Assembly (NCBI GenBank): GCA_949293165.1
Contig: CASFCW010000006.1
Location: 1 to 44,435 of the forward strand
Length of the DNA stretch: 44,435 nt
DNA from: an uncultured bacterium
Lineage (GTDB): Bacteria; Bacillota; Clostridia; Oscillospirales; Oscillospiraceae
Direction: 5' to 3'
The notes under the pieces are model-generated. The model saw only the letters and a list, made by a program, of their open reading frames with translations. It was not told the origin of the DNA and searched no databases. Shown one piece after another: positions 8,401-23,400 of the stretch (positions are counted from its first letter, which is position 1; every line of letters starts with the position of its first letter). A program made the position numbers and the translations under genes.

Positions 8401-11400
8401 CCAACTACACGGTGGCTATGTCCACGCAATACTCCAGCGGCATTTCCAGCGCCGTGTCGGACGGGAAGCCCGTCGACCTCTCCCCGGACACCACGGCCCC
8501 GGTGGTGGTCTTTTACACCGGGAGCTCCTCCAACGCCTGGGCCACCACGCCCCAGGCCGGCTCCTTCCAGGTCAACGGCAGTGTGCAGGACGAGAACTGG
8601 GAGAAGTACGCCCGGGTGGAGGTGGTTAAGCAGGGCCAGAGCGACGACGACGATGTGCTTCTGCTCACCTATGCCGCCAGGTCTGCGGGGAATATCGAAG
8701 ACACCCCCTGGGATTTCACCACCCTTTCCCCCTATTGCTATTATTATGGAGACAAGACGTACCTCACCTCCGCCTTCGGCTTCCAATTCTGGCTGAACAC
8801 CCTGGACGTGGAGAATCCCGGCTACGGGTCCTACAACGTCATCATTCCGGAGGCGCTGAAAGGGAATGCGGAGGCCCTGGCCCAATACTTCACCGCCGTC
8901 ACCGACGAGGGAACGGGGGCGGCCGCCTATACCCTTCTGGACGGCACCTACGCCTTCCGGATCACCGTGGAGGACTACGCGGGCAACCGCGGCGTCAGCT
9001 ATCACCCCTTCACGGTGAACAACGTGGCGCCGGAGCTGCCCGGGGATTTTGCCTATGACGCCCAGGTCAGGATGAACTACCCTGGCTACAGCCAGAGCAC
9101 CTTCACCTGGAGCGGCGCCGAGACGTACCCCGTCCGCCTCTGGGTGCCCTCCTCCGGCTATGACACCGTGGAAGCGCGGGACGAGGCGATCACGAGCTTT
9201 CGGGAGAACCTCTCCAGCCCCGCTTTTAGGACGCCGCAGGACTTCCTCCCCGAGGATGGGAACTCCTATACCAGCCAGTATTCCGGAAGCTCCCGGTACT
9301 ATTTCTACGCCGTGGCCATCTGCAACGCCGCCGGCGTGGCGGGAGAGGTGCAGATCGGCACCTTCGACACCTTCTTCCAGAACGCGGAGCTGACCGTGGA
9401 TGAGGTCACCTATACCACCCCTCAGGGAACGGAAATCGACATCATGGAGGACAGCAGCACTGAGCTGGAGCAGGGCGGCACCCTCTCGGTCACTGCCTCG
9501 GGTGATTTCTTCACGGCAAACAGCGCCCAAAGCGTTACTGCCAACCTCTGGCATAGAGAAATGGGCGGGGATACCTTGGTGTCCGGCCTCTACTACCGCT
9601 TCAACAATAGCGACGAGAACGGCAAGCGCACCGTTACCATCGACTACCCGATCCCCACCGATGACTTCACCTGGAGCGGGCCGCAGCAGGTCTATGTCCG
9701 GCTCGCAAATGGAAGCTACCCATATGATATCCGCACCGGGGATATCCTCGTCAACCTGCGGATCATGCCGGACGAGGAAGCGCCTGTACTGAAGGGCGTT
9801 TCTCCCGCCGCGGGCGCGGGCATTTCGGGGGGCGCCTTTGCGTTCACCCTCGACGCGACGGACAACTCCAACGTCATCGCCGGGGCGAAGGTGTGGCAGA
9901 GCCCCTATACCGGCCAGGAGAGCTGGGCTCCGATCACCGAGGGCGTTACCTGGGACGGCAGCGTGCTGACCCTGGACACCACGGACCTCACCGCCGACGC
10001 CACCGGCAACCTCAAGCTGAAATTTGCCGTGACCGACGGGGCGGGCAATGAGAGCACCCCCATCTCCGGCGCCTATGCCCTGGCCAACAGTCCCATCGCT
10101 GCTCCCACCAACCTGACCGTTGCGGCGGGAGAGCGCCAACTCACCCTGGCCTGGAACCCCGTGCAGCGGCTGGACGCGATGGGCTACATCATCTACCGCG
10201 CCGAGGACAGCGGGGAGTATGTGCAGGTGGGCAAGGTGGGCAAGGATGGCGGAAACACCTTCACCGACACCGACAACGGCGGCTACCTGGACCCCACCAA
10301 GGCCTACAGCTACAAAGTGGCGGCCTACTCTGACGCCAATGTGGAGGGGGAGCGGAGCGTGGCCACCGGCTGGCTCCACCCCGAGGAGCAGACCAACGCC
10401 CCCACCATCCTCTCCCTGCAGCCCTGGCAGGGCTCCGCCTTCCGCAGCCCGGTGACTGTCACCGCCCAGGTGGAGGATAAGATCACCGTGACTGCCGCCA
10501 AGCTGGAATACGCCTACCTGGGCGAGAGCTCTGCGGCGGAGCCGGGCAGCGGCACCGCCTGGCAGCTCATCCATTCCTTTACGGCGGCGGAACTGGCCGC
10601 CGGCCAGAGCGGCACTACCTATACCCTCTCGGCCCAATGGACGCTGGACGTGGCCGCCCAGACCGAGGGCTGGTTTGCCATCCGGGTCACTGCCAGCAAC
10701 AACAGCAATAAGACGGCGGTGTCCACGGTAAGGTGTCGCTATGACAACCAGGCCCCCGACAAGGTCACTGAGCTCACAGCTACAGACGAGGGCAGCGGTG
10801 GGGCCATCCGGCTGAACTTCACCGCCAGCACCTCACCCGATGTACAGAAGTACGCCGTCTACCGGGCGGAGAGCAGTGAATTTAACGCGGCCCAGGTTAT
10901 CGGCGAGACCGCCGCCGGCGCCTACCGGGACAGCACCTGTGAAAAGGGCAAGACCTACTACTATTGGGTCACTGCCGTGGACCGGGCGGGCAATGAGTCT
11001 GCTCCCACCGGCCCCGTATCGGCTGCTGCCGGGGCGGTGTGCGATGTGGCTGTTGTACAGCCCCCGGTGAGCCGGGACATCGTCCTCACCGTGGGACAGA
11101 TCAGCACCATCGCAGTGACCGTCCGCAACGCCGGCCCCGCCCGGGCAGGGGGCGTCCTGACCCTCACCTCCGACTACGGCAGCGGGCCGCAGATTGTGGA
11201 TCGTGTTACCTTCGGCGCGGACACGGATGACGATTACGCCCTGCTGCGGGCGGGGGAGACCCGGGAGGTCCTCTTTACCCTGGCTGTGGCCGAGGGAGAG
11301 AGCGTCACCCTCTCCGCCACCTTTGCCATTGATTCCGGTACCGCAACGGACACCGATGCAAAGAATAATACCCTGAGCGCTGATCCCCTGCCCCTCAACC

Positions 11401-14400
11401 ACGCCCCTGCTGCGGTGTGGAACCTCACAGATGCCGCCCTGACCTGCGACTCCGGCGAGACGGTAGCCCTGACGGCGGAGGGGAGCGGCGATACCGACGG
11501 GGATGCGCTTACCTACATCTGGAGCATTGGCGGCGAGAGCAAGACCGGCATGGCGGTCTCCCACCGCTTCATGACGCCCGGCAGCTACCCCGTCACCCTC
11601 ACCGTCACCGACGCTAAGGGGGCGGCCACCGTCCTCACCGGCAGCATCACTGTCGCCGACAACCGCCCCGACCTGTATGTGGACTCCATCACCGTGGAGC
11701 GCAAGGGCGGGGAGGAGGCGGACTATACCCCGGTGACCGAAGCTAACCCCATCCAGGAGGGCGACGCCGTCAAGGTCACCGCCGTCATCGGCAACGAAGG
11801 CGCCGGGCCGGTGCCCTCCGATATGTCCTTCCTCACCAGCCTGATCCGCAACGGCACCTCCCTGGGCTACCAGACTCTCACCGGCCTGGAGGCGGGGGAG
11901 ACTAAGACCGTCACCTTCCACTACACCGCCGAAGCCGGTGCCCAGGTGCTCAAGGTGGTGACCAACGACATCCTGCAGGTCATCTCCGAGCCGGACATGG
12001 CCAACAATGTCATGACGGTCCAGTACAACGCCGACCAGGTGAAGTTTGCCGACATCGCCGTCTCCGGCCTGACGTGGACCAATCTGAATGCCGCCGGCTC
12101 CGCCGCCTTTACCACCCAGGACCAGGTGATCTGGTCGGCTATGGTGGAGAACAGCGGCGACGCCGACGCCACCTTCACCCTGACTCTCTATGTGGACGGC
12201 CAGGTGGCCGCCCAGCGGCAGGTCTTCCGGGCCATGGGGACCAGCGGCACCGAGTCCTTCGCCATCACCCCCACGGCGGGTGAGCACACCGTCACCCTCA
12301 CCGCCGGCGGCGAGCTGATGGACCGCGATGAGAGCAACAACAGCGCCACTGTCACCACAGAGGCATTCACCGTCGCGGCGCCCACGCTCACCCTGAGCAG
12401 CATCACCATCGAGCCCGCCGACACCGCCGACCCGGTGCAGGGCTCCACCCTGCGCTTCACCGCCCAGGTGAGCAGCACCGTCAATATCACGGTGCCCTTC
12501 TCCGTCACCTTCCAGGTGGACGGCAAGCCCTTGAAGGCCGTGCAGCTGGACCGAGGCCCCGGGAGCAATGTGGTGCTCCAGGCAAACCAGCCTGTGAACG
12601 TCTTTGCCGAGTGGGTGGTGGACGACGGCAGCCACACTGTTACCATCACCGCCGACCCGGACCGGGCCGTGGTGGAGGAACCGGTGGTCCAGACGGCCCG
12701 CACCCTGGATCTGACGGTGCGCAAGCCAGACCTGTGGCTGTCCGACGTGTACAACGCTCCGGCGGATACCCTGGACTATGGCGGCGAGGCCAAATTCACC
12801 GTCCGGGTATCCAACCGCTCCACCGCTACCCTGTTTGACAAGTACGCCCTGCTGGTCTCCGCCGCCAGGTGGATGGACGAGGACACCGAGCCGGCGGAGA
12901 ATGCCTATGAGACCGTCTCCCGCACTCAGTACAACGGCATCCAGGGGAACTCCACCTCCATCCAGATCCTGTCCTTCCGGCCGGAGGACTCCGGCAAGTA
13001 CAGCGTCCGGGTGAGCCTGGAGCCGGTGGGCGGCGCCGACTTTGACACCACCTACTACCGGCCCTACACCTTTACCTACACAGTCAATGACGGCATGACC
13101 CTCACCACCAGCCCCAACAAGGACGGCGAGAGCAATGACTACGGGGCCAATATGTTCCTGGCCAGCCAGGTCACCATCCCGGTGAAGGCCAGCGCGGCCA
13201 TGGCCGACGGGCAGAAGCTCACCGCCGCGGGCGGCCTGTCCATCACAGCCTCCATCCTGGGCACCGACAGGCAGGTGAACCTGACGGACGACGGGGAGGG
13301 GAACTTCTCCGCCGACCTGTCCACCAGCGGGCTGGGGACCCAGAACTATACCCTTCGCTTCGACGGGGTGTACGGTGGTTACTCCACCACCTATGAGACC
13401 CAAATCCTCTTTGTCCAGGATGTGCAGGGCTCCCTGTCGGTGACCGACAAAACCACCACCGTACACACGGTGGAGAGCGACGACCCCGGCCTGCAGGTCA
13501 CTGCGGAGACACCGATCACCATTACCGGCACCCTGACAGAGGGGGACGGCAATCCCTACACCGGCACCATCGTGCTGGAGCTGGACCTGCTGCCGAGCTA
13601 TCAGACTCAGCCCGACGGCAGCATCGTGGAGGGCGACACCTCTGCCGTCACCACCTGGTATCGGGGCCAGAAGATCATCTTCATCGACCGGGAGGCCGCC
13701 GATGAGCGGGCCGATATTACCTACAACACCGAAACCGGCACCTTTACCTACACCTTTGCCCCCCAGGCCAAGGAGAGCGGCAAGTGGGTGGTGCGGGCCT
13801 ACGCCTACGACCAGCTGCTGGGCACCGACATCACCTCCACTGCCTTCACCGTCTACGGCATGGAGCCCTCCCCCCGGGAGACCGTGGTCACCATGACCAA
13901 GGGGGGCAGTGTGAGCGTAGACGACGGGGTGACGCTGGAGCTCTACAACGCCGCGTGGGACGGGAGATTCGGCAAGCTGAGCAATGTGCAGGCCGCCCTG
14001 ACGCCCAAGGGGACCTATCCCGGCATCACGGTGAATGCGGATCTGAGCGGGCTTAGCACTGACCTGCCTGTGGGCGACACCGCTCTATCCATCCCCGTAA
14101 GCATCACCAGTATAAATGGGGAGGACACCCCGGACTACGCGGAGTACGCCGTAGACTTCTCCGCCGTATCCAACGACGGGGGCAGCGGGAGCGTCTCTGT
14201 TTCCGCCCAGGCGGTGCTGAAGCTCTATCTCCGCCCGGCCACCGCTGCGCCCAAAGCAAGCCCGGCCAACGTGGTGGTTTCCGCCAACCCCGGGGACACC
14301 ATCACCCGCACCGTCACTGTGAAGAACAACGGTATGGGAGACTGGGAGGGCATCACCATCCAGCAGCCTGGCCTGAGCTTCATCCGGGCGGACAATCTGT

Positions 14401-17400
14401 CAAAGACCGCCATTCACCAGTGGGAGAGCTTGACCTTTGATGTTACCTTCGCCCCCCTCGCCTCCACCCAGCTGGGCCAGTATCAGGACAAGGTGGTGCT
14501 GAGGAATGGCGCGGGTGACATTACCTGCACCATCCCTGTGGCCCTGGAGGTCAATGCCCTGGATACCGGCACCGCCACCTTCCAGGTGACCAGCGACCTG
14601 GGGGAGAAGGTGCGCAACGCCCAGATCAAGCTCTACGGCAAGACCCCCCAGATCCAGATTGTCAACGGCGTGGAGACCGAGTATTACCTGAACTACACCG
14701 CCACCACTGACGAAAACGGTCTGGCTGTCCTGGAGGGCAAGCCGGCAGGGACCTACGACTACGTTATCACCGCCCAGGGCATGGAGGTCTATGAGGGGGT
14801 GCTGGAGCTGATGCCCGGACTCAGCGGCCAGGCGGAGGCAGTCACCCTCACCACCCTGCCGGTGCAGATCACCTGGACGGTCACTGAGACCACCATCGTG
14901 GATCAGTACGACATTAAGCTGAACATCGACATGGGGGTCCACATTCCCGCGCCCAAGCTGGGAAGCACCGCCCCCTGGTTCACCGTGCCCAAACAGGTGG
15001 ATAACCCCATCACCCTCACCACCAACATTGTCAACAACTCCCTGGTGGACGTGTACGACGTCACCGCCAAGATCGACTACAATGGGACCAACCCCGGCAT
15101 CTCGGTGGTGGGCGGCGGTTATATCGGCACCATCCCTGCCATGAGCTATAAGACGGTGCAGATTGTGGTGCTGCCAGGGTACTATGAGCTGGACAGCCGG
15201 CCCTCCGCCAAGGCGGCATTGCAGGTCACGGGCAGCTACCTGTCCTACGACGCCGACGGCCTGCCCGAGCTGCCGCCCAAGACGCTGGCCCTGGGCGTCG
15301 GCATCTATAACCCCGGTACCTCCAAGGTCACTGTGGAGGCCATAATAGACAGAGAGCAGGGCCTGAAAGATACCCTGGAACTGAGCCTGCCTGATGGCGT
15401 AGACGTCAGCGAACTGGAGTATCTGCTGCTTAAGGGGGAACTGGGAGAGCAGAAGCCGGAGCAGTCCGGGGATGGCAGCGTCATGGAGCTGGTAAAGATG
15501 GAGCTGTCCCAGACTGCCTCCCTGGAGCGCCAGGCCTTTGACGCTACCCTCACCGTCACCAACAACTACACCGGGAACACCACCATCCAGGGCCTGACCG
15601 CCAATGTGGTGGTGGAGCGGGTGGAGGAGGACGGTACCGTCACCGACGCTACCGCCCTGATGTACATCCTGCCCCAGCGCACCGCCCCCACCGTCCTTCA
15701 GCCCGGCGAGACGGCTACCCTTACCTGGAAGCTGATCCCCGGCGAGGGTATGGGCGGCACCAGCGGCATCAAATATCAGGTCCGGGCCGATGTGGGCTAC
15801 ACGGTGGTTATGCCCGGGGAGGACGGGACCGAGGGCAGCTCCAAGCCGGTGCAGACCTCCACCCAGGCGGTGGAGATCACCGTCACACCCCAGCCCTCCC
15901 TGACCGTGGACTATTTCCTGCCCCACAAGGTCTACCCAGGCCAGCCCTTTAACCTGGACGTGGTGGTGATTAACAGCGGCCATGGACCGGCGCAGAATGT
16001 GGTGCTGGATTCCTCCCAGCTGGAAATCGTGGAGAACAAATCCGGCCTGGCAGGCACCTGGCAGATCGTGGGGACCTCCTTCGGCAGCACTGACGGCAGC
16101 AGCTTCCGGGTGACCCTGGGTGATGTGCCGGCGGGCGCGACCGTCATGGGGTATTATACCATCCGTTGGGACCTGCCCACCTCTGCCGGGGAGCTGGGGG
16201 ATGACGTGTACGGCGAGGTGCTCAACTTCACCGCCGCCCTCACCCACCGGCCTTATGGGGGTGTGGAGCTCAACCCCCTGATTACCGCCGTCTACACCCA
16301 TGTGGTGGGCAAGGATGCAGTGGCCATTCAGGATGAGAACCAGGAAACCCAGACCGTCAAGGTCGTCATGGGGGACCACGGCCTGCCCGCCTTCTTCTGG
16401 AACACCGCCACCAACGTGCGGATACCGCTGTATGTACCCCAGGCCGTGAGCAACGGCACCCTGGCCAGCGATGGCTACACCTTTACCGCCCCGGAGCGGG
16501 CGGAGCCCCTTGGCACCGAGAACGCCAACGCCCGGCATGCTGTGCTGATGATTGGTGAGGTGGCGGCTATGACCGGCATCCCCGTCGCGGCGGTGTACCG
16601 TTATGACGACGCGTCCATGACCGGAAACCCGGTGGAGCTGTCCAATGGGAACTACTGGAAGGACACCTACCGGAACGCCGAGGGAAAGGACACCGACTAC
16701 CTGTACATCGTGGATGAGCTGCGGCTGGAGGATGGCCAGGTGCAGCCCCGGTACTATAAGGTGGTCTACGGCAGCGGCGTGGAGCTGCAGGACCCCGTTA
16801 CCTCCCAGATTCTTTACGACGAAAGTGGAGAGCGCACCGCCGTTCTGTACGAGACCGGCCGCAACCATGAGCTGGGGGACAACGTGCCCGCTCAGCTCTC
16901 GGTGAAGGCCGTGAACAACAGCAAAAGCGAAGAACAGGTCACCGTGTCCTTCTACGCGGCCCGCTGTGTGAACGGCATTGCCCAGGAGTACAAGTACCTG
17001 GGCAGCAGCGGCCCCAAGCCCCTGGCTCCCGACGCCTCTGACAGCTTCACCTATACCTGGGTTCTGGACGTCAGCAATCCCGACCGGCCCGCCATTGCCG
17101 GTACCTACCGGGTGAAGATGACCACCCTGGGGGCTGATCTAACTGCGGAGGCCGCGGCCAGCGTTCCCGGCGTTACCGCCGATATTACCTTCAACGCTCC
17201 CCCCATCGCCGATGCCGGGGTGGATTTCTCCGTGGACTATGGCCAGCCGGCGGTGTTTGACGGCACCCGGTCCTACGACCCAGATGGAGGGGCCATTGAC
17301 CTGTTCGTCTGGGACTTCGGCGACGGCCAATCCGGCTTTGGCCCCACCCCCAGCCATACCTACCGGGCCTCCGGCTCCTACATCGCCACCCTCTATGTGG

Positions 17401-20400
17401 TGGACGACAACGGCACGGAGAATACCATGGACAAGGGCGCCTGGAAAGAAGGGCGGCCCATCAATTCCAGCGCAGTCCACGACGTGATGGTAACGGTGGA
17501 GGAGACCCGGCCCGACCTGATCCTGCCCATCAGCAATGGGCTGACCATCAGGGGAGGCAGCAGCTTCTCTGCCGGGCAGGAGGTCACCCTTCACGCGGTC
17601 ATTACCAATGACGAGTCCGCCCCCGTTACCGATAACTTCATCGCCACCCTGTATGTGGACAACGTCTACCAGGGCTATGAGCCGGTCAACCTCTATGACA
17701 ACGGGGGAGATGGGCGGCTGGAACAGGGCGAGCAGGTGACAGTGGACTTCACCTACACCATGCCTGACAGCTACTCCCATGTGGCCACGGTAAAGGTCAA
17801 CGACGTGTCCCTGCTGGTGGACGAGGCCGACCTGCTCAACAACCAGCGCAGCATCGTCATCAAGGGCAGCGCCGGCGTGAGCGCCTTCCCCGATTTGGCG
17901 CTTTTCGATGTGAAGTTGGATGGCACCGCGCCTGACGAGAACGGCGTGGTCTGGGCCTCTGGAAACGGCATGCTCTCCCTCGACGCCGGTGAACCCATCG
18001 CCATCACCGCCACAGTGAAGAACGAAGGCGACCTGGACTCTGGCGCCACCGCCGTCATCCTCTATGCCAACGGGGAGTACGCCGGCATGGCTGCCCTGGA
18101 CGCCCTGGCGGTGGGCGGCAGCCAGACTGTGACCATCCGCTATGTCCCGGGGGCCAGCGGAAGCTATGACTTTACCCTCCTGGCCGACGGCCCCGCCGCC
18201 AAGCTGGTGGAGCTGGACAAGATCAACAACCAGGTGGAGTTCTCCCTGCCCATGGCGGAGATCCTCTACCCCGACCTGGTGGTCACCGCCCTGTCCCGGA
18301 CGGCGGCCGCGGACGGCTATCAGCTTACCGCCACAGTGGAGAACCAAGGGGACGCCGACTGTCCCGCCGGGCTGGAGGTGGCCTTCTACGCCGGCGGCCG
18401 CTATGCAGGCGCTGCCAAGACCGGCAGCACGCTTGCCGCCGGAAGCTCGACCCAGGTCACCTTCACCTGGACCCAGGTCGCCTCAGCTGAAACGCTGACG
18501 GCTGTGGTCAACCAGGGCGGCAAGACCCTGGAGCTGAATCAGCTCAACAACACCTTTACCCAGGAGGAGGGGGTGAGCATCTCTGCCCCCGCCCGGCCCA
18601 CCCTGGTTGTCACAGAGGTGTCCCCCTCCGGGACGGTCACCTTCGGCCAGGAGACCACCGCCCAGGTGAGCATCCAGAATACCGGCAGCGCGGACGCCGG
18701 GGCCTTTACCGTGTCCCTGTATCTCGATGGGGCGCTGGTGGGCAGCGCCCAGTGCGATGGCCTTGCGGCTGGGGCGGGCACCGCCGTTGCCATCCAATGG
18801 GTGGCTGACCAGATTACCGCCGGGGAGGCGACCCTTACCGCCGTGGCCGACAGCCAGTACCAGGTCGTCATGGACAGCCGCGGCGGCGTGGCCAAGGCTG
18901 TCCCCGTGGCCGTGGGCAGGGGCGTCCTGGTGACCCTCCGCGATCCCGGCACCCTGACCCAAAACGCCCAGAACGATTTGGCGGCCGAGGTCACGGATTC
19001 GGGAAGCGGGCTTTACACCTATGGCGCCGCGGTGACCTTCTACCTGGGGGATCAGCTGCTGGGCACCGGCACCTATGACGAGGCCACCGGCACCTACCGG
19101 CTCAGCGGTGACCTGACCGATGTGGAACTGGGGCCAAAGACCCTGCGCGCGGTGGCCGCCATCACCGATGAAAGCGGCGCCTACACCGGCCAGGCCACAC
19201 GGACCGTCAACGTGGCCGCCCCCGTGGGCATCACCCTGGCGGCATCTAAAACCGTCCTGGCTGCGGGGGACACCCTTACCCTCTCCGGCACCACCGAAAA
19301 TGTAGCCGACGGCGCCGCGGTCACCCTGACCCTGGCGGGCTGTGGCGTCTACTCCTACACCGCCAAAGTGAGCGGCGGCAGCTACTCTCAGACCATCGCC
19401 CTGCCCGCCGACCTGGGCGGCGCCGTGACGGCCTCCGCCTCGGTGACCCAAAACGGTATCACCAGGACGGCCTCCCAGGGCATCTCGGTCTACGGGGCCT
19501 ATGTCAGCCTGCCCAATACCCTCGCCATCACCCAGGGACAGGCAAAGGCCGTGACGGCCTCCGCCGTCAACACGGGCTACACCGACCTGGCCAATCTCAC
19601 CCTAAAGGCCACCGGCGTGCCCACGGGCTTGACCGTACTGTTCCGGGGCACCGGCGGCGTGTATGAGATTTCCGGCGCCACCGGCATCTCGGCCGCCAGC
19701 CTGGCCCGCACCGAAGCTCCCGTCTCCATCAACGGCGCGGAGCCGGAGTACGAAGCCCTGGACTTCGGCATCCAGGTCGCCGTGGGGACCGCTGTGGCCC
19801 CCGGTGAGTATCCCCTGACCTTTACCCTGGCCGGTGCCACCGGCGACCCCAACCCGGGACAGGCCTTCACCCGCACCATGACCGTCACGGTCACGGTGAA
19901 AGAGGCCAAGGCAGACCTGCGGATCGACACCGGGGACGAGGACAATCCTGGAGCAGTGGTCCGGGCCATCCGTCCCGGCCAGACCGTCACCGCCCTGGTG
20001 CGGGCCTGGAACGCCGGGAACGGCGCTTTGACCGATCTCCAGATCACTGCCCCCGACCTGCCCTGGGTCAACCTGGCCATCGCCGGCCTGGGCGAGGGCA
20101 CCACCCTGGAGCCCTATCAGGCCAGCGCCCAACGGCTTTCCATCCAGATCGTCGCCGCCCCCACGGAGAAGGTGGAGGCGGGCACCTACTCCGGAACGGT
20201 GGTCATCAGCGCCAGGAGCGGCAGCGCGGCGGTGGAGCAGCGCATCCCCGTGACCTTCTATGTCTCCTCCGCCCAGATCGGTACTGCCGTGCTGGAGCTG
20301 TGGGATGAAGACAGCACCCCCGTGCCAGAGGGAACTGCGGTTTCCCTCTATGGACCTGCCGAGGCGGCGAAGCCCCAGCTCTACACCGAGACGCTGGGGG

Positions 20401-23400
20401 CGTACGGCCGGGTACAGCTGACCAACTACCCCGCCGGCACCTATACCCTCACCTTCCGGCAGAGCGGCTTTGAGGAGCTGGAACAGACCTTTGCCCTCTA
20501 TCCCACCATCGACCTCAACCCCCGCAGGGTCACGGTGGAGCGCAAGCAGTTCCAGGTCACCATCAGCACGGACAGCGTCACGGCTCTGGAGGGGGTCACC
20601 GGCGACAACCAGGCCTTCTACGACATTATCTACCAGCTGGAGATCCAGCCCACCAACACGGCGGGCCTGGCCTTCAACTACCCCGCCGACGAGTTCGAGG
20701 CGTCTTACGCTCTGGGCCGGACCACCAGCCGCATCTCGGTGCGCAACTCCTGCCTGGAGGGAACCGGCGCCCTGCACGAAACCCTGTATGACGTCAACTT
20801 CACCCTGCTCAGCGATGATCCCGCCTATGAGGGGCTGATCACCTTCCGGGGAGAAAACGGCTCCGTGTCCTCCATTGATCTTGACGAGCTGGCCCCCGGC
20901 CAGCAGATGGATCTGGTGTGGGAGGTGGCGGAGAGCGCCCTGTACGTCCGGGCGGGCGTGGCCGAGGCAGAGGGCAGCGCCAACACCTACACGATGACTC
21001 TGCCGGAGGGCTGCGGCCTGGTCTGGAACGGGGAAAAGGGAATGTTCCCCACCTGGAACAGTGAGAACGACGGGCAGTATATCCTCATCGGCGTCAGCGG
21101 CGACGGCCGCACCGCCACGGTGCTGGCTAAGACGGATTCCGAGGGCGTCACCGCTCCTGCCCCCGACAGCCGGGTGCCCAAGGTGCAGCTGGTGAATCAG
21201 GACGGCGAGTACATCGCCGGCGGCTGGTATCTGGACTTCACCCTGGCAGCCAGCGGCATACGCAAGCAGGATGACGGTACGGAACAGCCTGTGGCCCGGA
21301 CCATCCCCCTGCGGGTGAGCTATGTTTCCTCCGGGTACTATCTGGCGGCCAACAGCGCCCAGACGGCCCTGGATGTACGCATGGAGGCGGCCTTCCCAGC
21401 CCTGTCCGGCGTGGGTTATAAGTATTTCAGCGAGAACTTCCTCTCCAACGCGCAGATCAGCAGCAGCCAGGTCAACGGCAACGGCTTCTCCCTGGGCTTC
21501 TCCCACACCACTGCTTATGAGAACGAGACCCAGGTGCTGCAGGTTCGCTTTGACAACCCCTCCGCGCTGGAGCAGATCACCGACCTTACCTTTGAGCTGA
21601 TGGTTTCCGATCTGCCCCCGGAGGACGGCCTTCTGGCCCCCGGCGGCTCGATGAAGAACGCCGCGTTCACGGTGACTCCCAGCATCGACGGTGAGGCCGC
21701 CAAGTTGAATTCGGACGGCTCCATCACCGTGGACACCGTAGGGGCCGGAGCCGGCGTGACCGCCAGCTTCCTGATGACGCCCACCCTGGAGATCCTGGAT
21801 CTGACCATCCTGGACGACTTTGTGGAGGACGGGCTCATGACCCAGGAGGAGGCCCAGCAGGCCGCCCAGTGGATGAACAGTCTGAACGGCGACTACTACG
21901 CCTGGCTCAACTACTCCTACCGTCTGAACGGCGAGAGATACAGCGGGAGCACGCCGGCGGTGCAGCAGAGCGCCAAGCCGGTGGCCCAGCTGGCCAGCAG
22001 CTATTCCCTGGAGGCCGGCGAGGGCAACGCCTGGTATCTCAACGCCACCATCACCAACACCAGCGCCGTGGAGGCGGAGGGCGTGGTCCTGATGACCCCG
22101 TCCCTGCCGGTGGTCGAGGGCGTCACCGTGCAGCTTCTGGCCGGGACCTGGGCCTTCTCCGGTGAGGGGTTCCAAAGCGGTTGGGAGAACACCCCCTACA
22201 GCGGCGAGCTGGAGGTGGGCACCATCCCCGGCGGCGCCACCCTCCGGGCCTGCTACAAGCTGCTGGTGCTGGACGGCACCAGCGGAAACACCCCCGTCTC
22301 CTTCGTCAGCGACGGCGACACCTCCAGCGGCGGCACTGAGCCCGCCAGCTTCGCCCTGCGCACCAACGCCGTGTCCCGGGCGGGCCTGACGGCCTATGAG
22401 CAGTACCGGCAGAGCCTTTTGAACATGGTGGCCAAGAACGGCGTCAGCGACAGCAACGCCTACCAGAACATCTCCGTCAAAACCATCAGCGGCGACGCCC
22501 AGGCCAGCCCGAAGGAGCTGGAGCAGATCATCCTGCTGCTGGAGCTGCTCAACGCCCAGCCTGATGATCCGGACGCCGAGACCCTCATCGAGCAGCTGGC
22601 TGGCAGCAGCCTGACCTCTGAGGAGCTCAAGGCGCTGCTGACAGACCCGGACACCATGGACAGCTACGGTATGGAGAGCCTCTATGCCGTCACGGAGGAG
22701 AAGTACGTCTACGCCCTGTCCGATTACCTCTACGCTGTATCCTCCCTGGAGCACTGGGACAAGCAAATTTCCGATATGGACGCCTGGGCCGGCAACGTCT
22801 CGCTGGCCGCCTCCATCACCGGGCTGGTGGGGAAGCTGGGCACCGCGGGCGTCAAAGCCATGTCGCAGGCTTACAAGTCCGGCAGCAGCTTCTCCGATAT
22901 GTGGGCCAGCACCAAAAAGGCCGTGCTGGATGCCGGCCGCGAGGAGTACGTCAAGGGCTTCCAGGAATACTGGGAGTTCGTCAAGAAAGGATTCGGCAGC
23001 CTGCGCAAGGGCCAGGTGTATCTCAAGCCCTACCAGGATCTGCTGAAGCTGTTCCGCAACATCAAGGCCGGCTACACGGCGGCCACCAGCGCCAAGGGCC
23101 TGATCGGCGTGGTGGAGCGTGTCAAGCAGCTTGACCGTTTCCTGCCGCCCGCTAAAGTCACGCCTCCGGTGCTGAGCACCAAGAACGGCGATTCCATCTT
23201 TACGCTGCTGGGCAATTCCGCCACCGAGTACGAGAAGGCGGCCCAGGCGTGCAGCGACGCCCTCAAGGAATATCAGACGGCCATGCAGAATCTGAAGGAC
23301 GCCAATCTGCTCTTTGCCAGCGAGGATAGCGCCCAAAAACTTCTGGATACGGCGCTTGCCACCCGCAACAACCTGACCGACAAGATCAAGTATGTGCAGG